Below are positions 16,282 to 25,608 of a stretch of DNA of 37,272 bases, piece after piece. Under the pieces are notes generated by a model. The model worked only from the letters and a program-made list of their open reading frames with translations. It ran no database searches and was not told the DNA's origin. Positions within the stretch are counted from its first letter, which is position 1. The number at the start of each line of letters is the position of its first letter. The stretch lies in assembly GCA_030615565.1 (NCBI GenBank), contig JAUWZC010000001.1, positions 1 through 37,272 on the forward strand, given 5' to 3'. Source of the stretch: Desulfobacteraceae bacterium (lineage in GTDB: Bacteria > Desulfobacterota > DSM-4660 > Desulfatiglandales > B25-G16). The translations under genes were made by a program, and so were the position numbers.

Positions 16282-17934
16282 ATGCCAAGCTTAGATATCA
16301 CAACCTATGGTGGCCGAAGGTATAGCCTTCAAATCAAAAAAGAAAAAATTACCATAGGCAGAAGTCCCGACAACAATCTTATCCTTTCTGAAAAAAGCAT
16401 CTCCCGTCACCATGCTGAGATAAAAAAAATGAAAGACGGCTACCTTCTAGCCGACCTCGGAAGTTATAATGGTACAAAGGTCAATGAAAAGTCGATTCAG
16501 GGCGTCCTCCTAAAACACAACGATAAAATAAAAATCGGCCTAACAAGCCTGATCTTCCTGGCCAGAAAAAAGGATGAATTATCCCTCGAGGACCCCCTTG
16601 TCCTAACCATAGATAGTGATTATGAAAAAGAGCATAAAGAGGTACTAAAAAGCCTCTCAGATAGTGGTGCTATTGACTCTAAGGAGCTGTTAGTTTCTTT
16701 AGAAGCTATGAAAACCCCAAAAGAAGCTGCTATTTCTGCCCTTCCAGAAGAGACTCAGGCTGAATTAGAGAGAAGGAACAAGGTGCTCTTTGTGCTTTAC
16801 GAAATCAGTCGCCAGTTAAACACCATCCATGATTTTAGAGAACTCCTGAAAATAATAATGGATCTTATCTTTATGGTAATTAGTGCTGATTACGGTTTTT
16901 TGGTTCTTATTGGAGATGGAACAGAAGATCAACTCATTCCGGTGGTAGTCAAATATAGAAGCAACCAAGAAAAAAATAAGAGGAAATTAAAGGCTAGCCA
17001 AACCTTAATTCATAAAGTAATACATGGTAAAGTTGCTATATTAACATCAAACGCTATGGCCGATTCTCGATTTGATGGTGCCAAAAGCCTCTTTATCCAG
17101 AAAATCAGATCAGCTATTTGTGTGCCACTTTGGAGAAAAGACAAAATTATTGGTGTTATTCAACTCGACAGTATAAGATTTGATAACCAATTTAACCAGG
17201 ATGATCTCGAGCTACTTAAGGCCATTGGAAGTCAGATGGCCATGATAATTGAACAGGCCAGTCTTAATGAGCAGATAAGGGAAGAAGAGATAATGAGAAG
17301 CCGTCTAGAGAGATTTCACTCTCCCCAGGTAATTGAAATGATCTTAAAAGGAAGTCAAGAGACCAAAGATAACGTGATGGAGCCAAAGGATCTAACAGCC
17401 ACTATACTCTTTACAGATATTATTGACTTTACCCAGCTCGCGGAACGAATTTCTCCTCGAGAAACAAATATAGTTCTGAATCAATATTTTTCAACAATGA
17501 CAGATATTGTCTTCAGCTACGATGGCACCCTTGATAAGTATATAGGCGATGGACTGATGGCTGTTTTTGGAGCCCCAATGGAAAGAGAAGACGATGCGGA
17601 AAGGGCAATTCTGGCTGCCAAAGAAATGAAAAGCCAACTGGCAGTAATGATGACCGAAAAAGGAGGCCATAGAAAAAAATTTGATATACGGATAGGAATA
17701 AATACCGGGAGGGTGGTTGCCGGAAATATTGGTTCTCCCAAGCGGATGGACTACACCGTTATAGGAGACCCAGTCAATACTGCCTCAAGATTAGAATCAA
17801 TTGCCAAGCCGAATCAGATTCTTATAGGAGAGGAAACATACAGGGCTGTGAAAGATAAATTCAAAATAAGAAAAATTGGTCCAAAAAAGGTTAAAGGAAA
17901 AAGAGCGGATATTATGGTTTATGAAATTATTTAG
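16282..17934 (+). CDS. FHA-GAF-class III adenylate/guanylate cyclase
   Basis: Three-domain signalling enzyme, 550 aa, no membrane segment. Residues 1-95: FHA domain with phosphothreonine-binding R27 (IGRSPDNN), S41 and H44 (SRHHAEI) and a GSYNGTKVN loop. Residues about 165-325: GAF domain. Residues about 370-550: class III cyclase with metal-binding D379 and D423, substrate-binding K419 and T492, and transition-state N499 and R503. All catalytic residues are present. K with T at the base-selecting positions suggests ATP, giving cAMP, but GTP is not excluded. The FHA domain implies recruitment or control by a Thr-phosphorylated partner. Confidence 0.92.
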   Translation: MPSLDITTYGGRRYSLQIKKEKITIGRSPDNNLILSEKSISRHHAEIKKMKDGYLLADLGSYNGTKVNEKSIQGVLLKHNDKIKIGLTSLIFLARKKDELSLEDPLVLTIDSDYEKEHKEVLKSLSDSGAIDSKELLVSLEAMKTPKEAAISALPEETQAELERRNKVLFVLYEISRQLNTIHDFRELLKIIMDLIFMVISADYGFLVLIGDGTEDQLIPVVVKYRSNQEKNKRKLKASQTLIHKVIHGKVAILTSNAMADSRFDGAKSLFIQKIRSAICVPLWRKDKIIGVIQLDSIRFDNQFNQDDLELLKAIGSQMAMIIEQASLNEQIREEEIMRSRLERFHSPQVIEMILKGSQETKDNVMEPKDLTATILFTDIIDFTQLAERISPRETNIVLNQYFSTMTDIVFSYDGTLDKYIGDGLMAVFGAPMEREDDAERAILAAKEMKSQLAVMMTEKGGHRKKFDIRIGINTGRVVAGNIGSPKRMDYTVIGDPVNTASRLESIAKPNQILIGEETYRAVKDKFKIRKIGPKKVKGKRADIMVYEII

Positions 17935-17962
17935 AGTCAAAAAATTTCCTTTTACTACCTGA

Positions 17963-19558
17963 TTATTCCTTCTTAAGATCCTCTATGTCCTTTTTAAGGC
18001 CTTTGACCTCTTCCTTTAGCTCACTTGTATCAAGTTCTTCATCAAATTTCTCTATATCTTTTTTTCGAATATAGGTAGCAATGTTTTTTCTTAATAAGGC
18101 ATATTCATCATTCATGCTTTTTAGCTTTTCCTTGGCATCTATTGCCTCTCGCTCTAATTCCTTCATTCTCAATGCAAGATCGGTTATATCTATATTGACA
18201 ACTACACATTCCTTGGATTTCCCATCGATGCTCTGAACAGGATAGACCCTTGCCAGAACATGCACGGGTTCCCCCTGAGCCGAATAATATTTCCATTCTT
18301 CTCCATTAAATGATTCCCCTTTAAAGACCCTTATTATTGTTTCTCTAAATGGTCGTCTTGTAGATTTTGAAACAAAGGTCAAAGGGTTGTTTCCAATCAT
18401 CTTAGAGGAAGGGTAACCAAAATTTTCTTCACACGCCTTATTCCAGAAGCTAATCTTACCTTTAGAGTCTATCTTATAAATAGCATTCGATGGCGATCCA
18501 ACTGCCTGGCCACGATTATCATATACGCTATAAGTTTCCCCTTGCACATTAGTAACATCCTGCATTATTTGTATAGCCCCTTTAATTGATCCATTGATGT
18601 CAAGAATCGGGGCAACTGCTACAATTGCCTGAATACCCTCTTTTATGTCAGGAAGAGGAACACCCACCTCAAAGAACCCGCTATCTGTCTTTGATACGAT
18701 TGAGCCGGAAAATTTATCTATTATAGTATCTGGGTCCTCTATCATAATATCAGCTAGACTCCGTTGCCTATCAACGCATAAAGAGGCAGGAACCTTCTTT
18801 CCAATTATTTCCTCTGTAGGTACACCTGTCATCTGCTGGCATGCACGATTCCACTGAATCACCCTATGTTCTACATCCACTACAAAGGTAGGGAGAGGAG
18901 ATTTCTCGACAAGAGTGTCAATGTAGTTCTTTGACTCTACAAGGGTCCTGGATCTGACCTGTTCTCTGTCGAGGACATCAGTCTTTTCCTTTTCATACAT
19001 GAAGGCAATTAAAAGAATAACCAAAAGGCCCGATAAATATGCGCCCAGGGAATAAATAGGTGAAATATCAGGGGGTATGAGATTTGGAAACTTGTAACCG
19101 CTCCTAAATAGATAAACTGCAACACCCGTTTCAAAAAATATTAAAGTCCCCCAGATAGTTCCCCATAGATATCCTGTAATGAAAACAGCCATAAGGATAA
19201 GGACAGCATTCCATATCCAGGATAAAAGGATTAAACCTCCTTCGCTCATTGCCCCAGTATTCCACCTAGTAATCAAAAAAGTAGCCCATAGGACAAAAAA
19301 GGCATAATTTCCAGCTACAATAAGATTTTTGGTCAGCCTTAGAAGAATCAGGGCCGAGATCGCTAATATACCGGCACCAATGGTAGTATAAAAGAGAAGA
19401 TCTGCCTTGATGTTAAAATAAAACAGGCCAAGGAAAAGGGAAAGAAGAATAAGGATACATAGAAATGTATTGAGGGATTTAAATTTCGTTATTCTTTCTA
19501 AATCCGGAGATTTTATTCCACACGTAATAAAATTGTTAAATAGAGATTTGAGGCTCAT
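17963..19558 (-). CDS. Six-helix membrane receptor with two PAS domains and coiled-coil tail
   Basis: 531 aa. Six hydrophobic helices between about residues 30 and 185, then a short helix and two PAS domains (about 205-335, with FVVDVEHRVIQWNRACQQMTG, and about 350-465, with IYKIDSKGKISFWNKACEENFG). The last 60 residues form a charged coiled coil. No histidine kinase, ATPase, GGDEF, EAL or cyclase domain follows, so it must signal through a partner. The last 25 residues closely match the tail of the small membrane protein at 28698-28964. It is the last gene of the minus-strand pilus run (142-nt gap after the pilin) and convergent with the cyclase gene. Confidence 0.88.
   Translation of the reverse strand: MSLKSLFNNFITCGIKSPDLERITKFKSLNTFLCILILLSLFLGLFYFNIKADLLFYTTIGAGILAISALILLRLTKNLIVAGNYAFFVLWATFLITRWNTGAMSEGGLILLSWIWNAVLILMAVFITGYLWGTIWGTLIFFETGVAVYLFRSGYKFPNLIPPDISPIYSLGAYLSGLLVILLIAFMYEKEKTDVLDREQVRSRTLVESKNYIDTLVEKSPLPTFVVDVEHRVIQWNRACQQMTGVPTEEIIGKKVPASLCVDRQRSLADIMIEDPDTIIDKFSGSIVSKTDSGFFEVGVPLPDIKEGIQAIVAVAPILDINGSIKGAIQIMQDVTNVQGETYSVYDNRGQAVGSPSNAIYKIDSKGKISFWNKACEENFGYPSSKMIGNNPLTFVSKSTRRPFRETIIRVFKGESFNGEEWKYYSAQGEPVHVLARVYPVQSIDGKSKECVVVNIDITDLALRMKELEREAIDAKEKLKSMNDEYALLRKNIATYIRKKDIEKFDEELDTSELKEEVKGLKKDIEDLKKE
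17966..18040 (-). repeat. Shared coiled-coil tail module, copy 1
   Basis: Codons for the final 25 residues of the PAS receptor. By hand alignment with 28884-28958 (opposite strand), 62 of 75 bases and 19 of 25 residues match, including the shared runs LKEEV and EDLKKE. Confidence 0.9.
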
Positions 19559-19701
19559 AATTGCTACTAAATAGGCTTGCTGATGAAAAGAGTAAAAGGG
19601 TTAATAATGAGATTCTCAAGAGACATTCCTTCATCATTAGGAACATAAACAGAAATATAACAATTTAACTTACAAATAATAAGGTAAAAACGAAAATAGT
19701 A

Positions 19702-20145
19702 TTAAAATATCGTAATCTTCCCTTCACGGTCGACAATTCCATTTATTTCCTTAACCCCGTCTTTAAAAAGGTTGAAAGAGGCCGAGATGGTAACTTGACA
19801 AAAGCCATCAGCCGTTGCTGGAAAGGTTTGAATTTGAAAGTTGAGATTGTGACCGACGGGAATAGGGACATTGAGTGCATCTTTGACATCTTGTATCTCT
19901 TGCTTGGTAGGAGGATCATTCTTAAATATATCTATACTTGTACCATCTTCTGGAAAAAATTTTTCATTCTCCAGAAAATACATGATCTCGGCATCAAGAA
20001 TCCTTTTTAGCATAAGAGCAGCCTCAGATCCATAGGCCCTCTGTTGATATATATTTAAGATTGGCATTGCTGTGGCACCTAAAATTCCCAAAATGGCAAC
20101 CACAACCATTAACTCAATAAGCGTAAAACCAGCATGTCTTCTCAT
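19702..20145 (-). CDS. Type IV pilin-like protein
   Basis: 147 aa with a short positive leader MRRHAG followed by FTLIELMVVVAILGILGATA: prepilin peptidase should cut between G6 and F7, and E5 of the mature protein is present. The rest is a soluble domain with one cysteine. GGAGGA, inside the end of the preceding gene, serves as ribosome-binding site. It follows the zinc-finger membrane protein with 5 nt between them, in a run starting with the PilB-like ATPase. No pilC, pilT or prepilin peptidase gene is in the window. It could be a major pilin, minor pilin or type II secretion pseudopilin. Confidence 0.9.
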   Translation of the reverse strand: MRRHAGFTLIELMVVVAILGILGATAMPILNIYQQRAYGSEAALMLKRILDAEIMYFLENEKFFPEDGTSIDIFKNDPPTKQEIQDVKDALNVPIPVGHNLNFQIQTFPATADGFCQVTISASFNLFKDGVKEINGIVDREGKITIF

Positions 20146-20150
20146 TTCAT

Positions 20151-20747
20151 TTAGGCTCCTCCGCTCGATGGCCGGGTATACTCAATACCTTTTGGTGATA
20201 GAATAACATTCATCTCCCCTGCCTTAGGATTTGCCACAGACAAGCGGTAGCCTGCCTCGGGATCCCTCTGATAAGATAATTTCTCCAAATGAAAAAGTTC
20301 ATCCTTTCTTAATGATAGATATTTAGGAACAAGATTGGATAGTTTTTCAGGGTATTTATCTCCTTCATAATGTGCATAACGCTTGATAGCCCCATCAACC
20401 ATAAACAATAGTACCCTTCCCTTTTTAGCAAAATCAATCTTTCTGGGAGGTGCAGGCTGACCACCAAAGATAATTACTCCCCACATCACCAGGATCAACA
20501 TAGATGAAATAATGACAAAATACTGAAAGGGACCCTTTTTTTTCTTTTTTTTATCTTCCTTCTCTGTAAGCTTTCCCTGCTTGTCTTTTATAGATGTACC
20601 GACTTCAGAGACAGAGTGAAGCATGGCACACTGAAAACAGTAATATTCGCCAGATCTCGACTCTTCACCGCATTCCTTGCACAGTGGCGCATTACAACTT
20701 GCACAAAAAAATTCTGCTTCCCTCTTAGGGTGATATTTACACTTCAT
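20151..20747 (-). CDS. B-box-type zinc-finger, single-pass membrane protein
   Basis: 198 aa. Residues 1-45 form a B-box-like zinc finger (CKYHP, FFCASCNAPLCKECG, YYCFQC). A lysine-rich stretch (KEDKKKKKKGP) precedes one transmembrane helix (FQYFVIISSMLILVMWGVIIF), so the finger is cytoplasmic and the C-terminal ~95 residues periplasmic, by the positive-inside rule. The position between PilB-like ATPase and pilin, with a good AGAGGA ribosome-binding site, suggests a pilus assembly or regulatory role. Its exact function is not known to me. Confidence 0.72.
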   Translation of the reverse strand: MKCKYHPKREAEFFCASCNAPLCKECGEESRSGEYYCFQCAMLHSVSEVGTSIKDKQGKLTEKEDKKKKKKGPFQYFVIISSMLILVMWGVIIFGGQPAPPRKIDFAKKGRVLLFMVDGAIKRYAHYEGDKYPEKLSNLVPKYLSLRKDELFHLEKLSYQRDPEAGYRLSVANPKAGEMNVILSPKGIEYTRPSSGGA

Positions 20748-20863
20748 GAAAATTCCTCTTCTAAATAAGGCATATTTTTTATAGCTATTATTTTAAGGTA
20801 AAGGTAAGAAAAGATAAAGGAATAGTCAAGAAATAAATCTTTTTAGGTATGTTGAGCAAATTT

Positions 20864-22789
20864 TTAACTTTCAGGCTTCAAGCTATTTCCACAATAAGGA
20901 CAGGCAACCCAATCTGGCTGTACTATCCGCTTGCAAGAAGTACAGGTAGGAATTATAGGTTTTTTGCAATAGGGGCAGTCCTTGAAATCTAAGCTAACGG
21001 TTTTTCCACAATGAGGGCAAATGGTGGTCAATTCCTCCTTTTCGTGTACCGCTTTCAGTACCTCTTCTATGGTTGTTATTCCCATTTCTATCTTTTTCAT
21101 TCCACTAATCCCGAGGGTGGTCATCCCCATTGCCATGGCTGCTTCCCTCAAAGTATCGGCCGTTGCAGAGGACTGAATGAGTTCTCTTATTTTAGGACCA
21201 ATAATCATCATCTCTTCAATAGCCGTTCGCCCTCTGAAACCAGTATTATTGCAATTAGGGCACCCTGCCCCCCTGTAGAATTTAAAGGGAAGATCATTTT
21301 GATCCAGATTTAGTCTGGCCAGGGAATCTTGAGCAGGCAAATACTCCTCCCTACAATCCTCACATATGGTTCTTACCAGCCGTTGTGCAACAATTCCAAC
21401 TACAGAAGAAGCAATAAGATATGGCGGGATACCTATATCTATGAGACGAGTAACTGCCGCAGGAGCATCGTTTGTATGGAGGGTTGAAAGAACCAGATGT
21501 CCAGTCATGGAGGCCTGAACAGCTATCTCAGCCGTCTCTTCATCTCTTATCTCACCTATCATAATCACATTGGGATCCTGTCTTAAAATCGAGCGCAGAA
21601 TAAAGGGAAATGAAAGGCCAACCTTCTCGTTTATCTGTACCTGGTTGACACCAGACAACTCATATTCTACAGGATCCTCAACAGAAATGATATTTACCTC
21701 TTCCGACTTTATCTCCCGCATACATGCATAAAGGGTTGAGGTTTTTCCACTTCCTGTAGGGCCTGTAATCAAAACCATGCCCTGGGGACGATGGATAAAA
21801 TTCGTTATTATTTTCAGATTCTTCTGGCTTAATCCAAGTTGATCCACTGAGAGAAATGCTTCTTCTTTGTTCAAGATTCTTATAACAGCCTTTTCACCAT
21901 AATAAGTAGGAAGTGTCGATACTCTCAGATCTACAGATACATTTTTTGCCTTTACCTTTATCCTCCCATCCTGGGGAAGCCTCCTCTCTGCTATATTCAA
22001 ACCCGCCAATACCTTTATGCGCGAGATAATAATAGGTTGAGTCCATTTCGGGAGCTTGATAGAATCCTTTAGTACACCATCAATGCGATTTCTAACTCTT
22101 ACATGATTTTCCTGTGCCTCAATATGAACATCACTTGATCCACTCTTAATAGCATTCCTGATTATAAGATCAACCATTTTTATAAAAGGTGAATCCTTGA
22201 AAGATTCAAAATCCGCTTCTTCATCCACTTTCTTTTCTTCTTCGGGAAGAAACTCCATGAGGCCAGTATCTTCCACAAATTCATCAGCAACGTCCCTAAT
22301 TGTTCTTTCCGGATGGTAGTGTCTTTGAAGCTTGTCTATTATCTGGCTTCGTGTAGAAATAGCCGGCTGGATATTGTAACCAGTTATAAACTGGAGATCT
22401 TTCATTATATTCAGATCAAGAGGATCAGCCATGGCAACATCAAGTATATTATTTTTCATAGATAGAGGAACACATACAAACTTCTGACAAACCTCCTCAG
22501 GTAGACAGTCAATAACTTCATTTTTAATAGAATAGTCTATAAGATCAATGAAGGGAATCTTAAGTTGCATAGCCAGAGCAAAGGCCATTTCCTCTTCTGA
22601 AATGATCTTCATATCAATTAGGGCCTCGCCTAATCTTTTCCCAGTTTCCTTCTGAACCTCTAAAGCATCCTTTAGTTTATCAATAGTTAAAAGACCTGAT
22701 TCTATTAATAATTCTCCTAATTTACGTCGGGAGACAAAATTATCCTTATGTGTTTTATTCTTGGTTTGAATTGAGGCAGTATCTGCCAT
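20864..22789 (-). CDS. GspE/PilB-type assembly ATPase with MshEN domain and C-terminal double zinc ribbon
   Basis: 641 aa cytoplasmic motor for pilus or pseudopilus assembly. Residues about 20-75 hold two 24-residue MshEN motifs (KLGELLIESGLL...ALEVQ and RLGEALIDMKII...ALAMQ), the known c-di-GMP-binding signature. Walker A GPTGSGKTS is at 343-351, followed by Asp box, Walker B MIGEIRDEETAEIA, STLHTND His box, and the tetracysteine zinc site CEDC...CPNC. Residues 591-633 add an unusual tail of four CxxC pairs (C591/C594, C605/C608, C616/C619, C630/C633), a double zinc ribbon. First gene of the minus-strand run. PilB is favoured over GspE by the pilin nearby. Confidence 0.9.
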   Translation of the reverse strand: MADTASIQTKNKTHKDNFVSRRKLGELLIESGLLTIDKLKDALEVQKETGKRLGEALIDMKIISEEEMAFALAMQLKIPFIDLIDYSIKNEVIDCLPEEVCQKFVCVPLSMKNNILDVAMADPLDLNIMKDLQFITGYNIQPAISTRSQIIDKLQRHYHPERTIRDVADEFVEDTGLMEFLPEEEKKVDEEADFESFKDSPFIKMVDLIIRNAIKSGSSDVHIEAQENHVRVRNRIDGVLKDSIKLPKWTQPIIISRIKVLAGLNIAERRLPQDGRIKVKAKNVSVDLRVSTLPTYYGEKAVIRILNKEEAFLSVDQLGLSQKNLKIITNFIHRPQGMVLITGPTGSGKTSTLYACMREIKSEEVNIISVEDPVEYELSGVNQVQINEKVGLSFPFILRSILRQDPNVIMIGEIRDEETAEIAVQASMTGHLVLSTLHTNDAPAAVTRLIDIGIPPYLIASSVVGIVAQRLVRTICEDCREEYLPAQDSLARLNLDQNDLPFKFYRGAGCPNCNNTGFRGRTAIEEMMIIGPKIRELIQSSATADTLREAAMAMGMTTLGISGMKKIEMGITTIEEVLKAVHEKEELTTICPHCGKTVSLDFKDCPYCKKPIIPTCTSCKRIVQPDWVACPYCGNSLKPES

Positions 22790-22841
22790 AGATCGTAGCC
22801 TTATTTGTATTTTAACCTTTAAAAAGCAATCTATCCAATTT

Positions 22842-22870
22842 TGTATATCATCGTTTAAACATTATTTCAA
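22842..22870 (-). promoter_or_regulatory. Predicted promoter of the pilus run
   Basis: On the minus strand TTGAAA (22870-22865), 17-nt spacer, TATACA (22847-22842), about 50 nt upstream of the ATPase start codon. Each hexamer is a moderate match. Pilus genes may instead use sigma-54, but no GG-N10-GC site was found here. Confidence 0.35.
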
Positions 22871-22909
22871 CTCAATAAAAAATAATATAATCAATACCAA
22901 GGCTTTTCT

Positions 22910-22938
22910 TTGACATATAGGTATTAATTTGATATAAA
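22910..22938 (+). promoter_or_regulatory. Predicted promoter of the CHASE2-kinase run
   Basis: Perfect -35 TTGACA (22910-22915), 17-nt spacer, TATAAA (22933-22938, 5/6). It is one of the two best promoter matches in the window. It would leave an untranslated leader of about 110 nt before the kinase ATG and lies about 40 bp from the predicted divergent pilus promoter. Confidence 0.65.
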
Positions 22939-23056
22939 ATTCGATTAATTTTAAGTTGCTTAAATTATTTTTAAAAAATATATTAAGTTAGATAAATAGA
23001 ATTATGGTTACAGATTATCAACTAAAATATCCAAAATAATAATAACATTTAATTTC

Positions 23057-25573
23057 ATGAACGAAAGCGACAAAAAAACAAATTTGCTTATAGGCTCACT
23101 CATAGTGGTCATTTGTATTTACCTGTCTTTTATGAGCTTTCCCTTTTTTGAGTCACTTGAAAAGGTAATTTACGAGATCGAAATGCGGCTCGATACACCC
23201 CGTAACCCTGGTGAAAGCAAAGTAGCTATTGTAAATATTGATGATAAAAGTATCAATAAACTTGGCAAATGGCCCTGGCCAAGGCATATCATAGCTGAGA
23301 TGATCAAAATCTTAAAAAGTAATGGGGCAAAGCTTATTGGCATAGAGATGGTCTTTAGCGAAAAAGAACAAAATCTAGGCATCGAAGAGATAAAAAAACT
23401 TTACTCTAAAATCCTGAATCGAGAAAAAGTTTACACCACAGGAGAAAAACACACATGGATACTTGCTGAGTTGGAGGAGATTGAAAAACGCCTGGATAAC
23501 GATAAAGTCCTATCACAAACAGTGAAAAATACTGGAAATATAATCCTTCCAGTTATTGGCGAATTTGGAAAATATAGAACTGAATTAATAATTGCACCTG
23601 AATCATTCCTGAATATCAGCACATTGAAAAAAGATAGCATTAATATTGAAGACCAAACACCTGTCAAAGAATTAACTACTCCGTTTAATGAGCTATCAAA
23701 AAGCAGTCATGCTCTAGGACACACAAACCTATCCCCTAATAAACTAAGGGTGGGCCAAGTCCATATACCTTTTATCAATTATAGAGGACATATAATACCC
23801 TCTATGCCTTTACGTCTTGCCCTTGACTACCTAAATAAGCATCCTGAACAGGTAATAATTAAAGGGTCTGGAATTAAACTCGGAGAAGAAATTATTCCAA
23901 CCAGCAAGGGGGAAATGCTCATCAAATTTAAAGGTGGAAGACGATCCTTTCCATATTATTCATTTATAGATATCTTAAATGTTAAAAAGGTCCCAGCTGT
24001 ATTTGATGGCAAAATTGTCCTCATTGGCTTTACAGCCAAAGGAAGTGCTTCGGTTAACACACCGGTAGACCCTTATATGCCACAGGTAGAATTTATGGCC
24101 AACGTAATCGATGATTTTTTACATGGACGTTTTCTTAAACGCTCAAATGTAATGCTATATCTGGAGGTCTTTATCTTAGTGCTACTTGGACTGGCATCCT
24201 CATTCTTCCAATCCCGTTTCAGTTATTTAAACCGAACCGCATTCACAGCCGGGTTGATCTTTCTTGTCTTTTTAACCAGTGCCACCTTTTTTATATCATT
24301 TGATATATGGTTTAAAAGCATTTATATCCTTCTCTCTCTGACAACTATCTATGTTGTAATTATGGGAAAAGACTTTCTATATATTCACAAGACCGGTTTA
24401 TCAAAGGAGGCTATAGAAACTAACCGAATGCTTGGTATTAGCCTTCAAAGCCAGGGGTTGCTTGATCTGGCCTTTGAAAAATTCAGAAAATGTCCTCTCG
24501 ACGATGAACTGAGGGATGTTATCTACAATCTTGGGCTTGATTACGAACGAAAGAGAATGATTAATAAGGCTATTTCTATCTATGAATACATTAACAAGAA
24601 AGACAAAGGTTTTAGGGACTTAACTGAACGTATACCAAAATTAAAAAAGGTGATCAGTTCTCTACCATTAGGTGCCTATCAAGGAAAAAAGGAAGATAAA
24701 ATAGTTGTTTCAGATGACCTAGAAGTTAAGCCCACTGTCGGAAGATACGAAATACTAATGGAGTTGGGTCGGGGGGCAATGGGTACTGTTTACAAAGGGA
24801 GAGATCCTAAAATCAATCGCCTCTTGGCAATTAAGACAATCCGTTTCTCAGATGAATTTGAAGATGATCAGCTAAAGGAGATAAAAGAGCGCTTCTTTAC
24901 AGAGGCCGAGTTAGCAGGAAAACTCTCACACCCCGGAATCGTTGCCATACACGATATAGGAGAAGACTATGATCTTACTTATATGGCCATGGAATTCTTA
25001 GACGGGGAGGACCTAGAGAAATACTGTAAGAAAGGATCGCTCCTTCCAATTAGAAAACTACTAGATATTATAGCTGAAACAGCAGATGCCTTAGAATATG
25101 CACACAACAATGGTGTAATTCACAGGGATATAAAACCAGCAAATATAATGCTATTAAAAAATGGCAGAGTAAAGGTAACTGATTTTGGGATAGCAAAGTC
25201 AATGTCTGCCTCAAAAACCAGAAGTGGAATAATACTCGGTACACCTAACTATATGGCACCAGAACAGATTATGGGTCGCCAGATAGACGCTCGATCGGAT
25301 ATATTCTCTCTGGGTGTTGTGTTCTTTCAGCTCCTAACAGGAGATTTGCCATTCCGTGGGGACAACCTGAACAGCCTTTTTTACAAAGTTACCCAAGTTA
25401 AGCATCCCTCACCTAGTAAAATAAATCCAAAGGTTATAAAACCGTGTGAGCAGATACTTGATAAAGCATTAGCTAAAAACCCGGATCATAGATTTCAGAA
25501 GGCTAGTGATCTTGCTAAGTATTTAAGAATTTTGGCTAATAAAATTGATACCCTGAGGGTGAAAAAAAAATAA
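23057..25573 (+). CDS. CHASE2-TPR-Ser/Thr protein kinase
   Basis: 838 aa membrane receptor kinase. One N-terminal helix (about residues 9-28), a periplasmic CHASE2 domain to about 360 (VAIVNIDDKSINKLGKWPWPR; GKIVLIGFTAKGSASV), then three membrane helices (about 368-440). A cytoplasmic helical linker (about 450-530) has TPR-like spacing. The Hanks-type kinase starts at GRYEIL (562): glycine loop GRGAMGTVY, K593, HRDIKPAN with catalytic D691, DFG at 709-711, GTPNYMAPEQ. All catalytic residues are intact. No PASTA repeats. It heads a run with PP2C, FHA-FHA and LysM-FecR genes. No ribosome-binding site is evident. Confidence 0.93.
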   Translation: MNESDKKTNLLIGSLIVVICIYLSFMSFPFFESLEKVIYEIEMRLDTPRNPGESKVAIVNIDDKSINKLGKWPWPRHIIAEMIKILKSNGAKLIGIEMVFSEKEQNLGIEEIKKLYSKILNREKVYTTGEKHTWILAELEEIEKRLDNDKVLSQTVKNTGNIILPVIGEFGKYRTELIIAPESFLNISTLKKDSINIEDQTPVKELTTPFNELSKSSHALGHTNLSPNKLRVGQVHIPFINYRGHIIPSMPLRLALDYLNKHPEQVIIKGSGIKLGEEIIPTSKGEMLIKFKGGRRSFPYYSFIDILNVKKVPAVFDGKIVLIGFTAKGSASVNTPVDPYMPQVEFMANVIDDFLHGRFLKRSNVMLYLEVFILVLLGLASSFFQSRFSYLNRTAFTAGLIFLVFLTSATFFISFDIWFKSIYILLSLTTIYVVIMGKDFLYIHKTGLSKEAIETNRMLGISLQSQGLLDLAFEKFRKCPLDDELRDVIYNLGLDYERKRMINKAISIYEYINKKDKGFRDLTERIPKLKKVISSLPLGAYQGKKEDKIVVSDDLEVKPTVGRYEILMELGRGAMGTVYKGRDPKINRLLAIKTIRFSDEFEDDQLKEIKERFFTEAELAGKLSHPGIVAIHDIGEDYDLTYMAMEFLDGEDLEKYCKKGSLLPIRKLLDIIAETADALEYAHNNGVIHRDIKPANIMLLKNGRVKVTDFGIAKSMSASKTRSGIILGTPNYMAPEQIMGRQIDARSDIFSLGVVFFQLLTGDLPFRGDNLNSLFYKVTQVKHPSPSKINPKVIKPCEQILDKALAKNPDHRFQKASDLAKYLRILANKIDTLRVKKK

Positions 25574-25608
25574 AGAAAATAATAGTTGTGAAGAATTAAG
25601 GAGAAAAA

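Noticed and set aside
17963..19558. Reading the PAS membrane protein as a histidine kinase
   Set aside because: No H-box, N-box or G-box ATPase motifs are present. The protein ends in a coiled coil directly after the second PAS domain.
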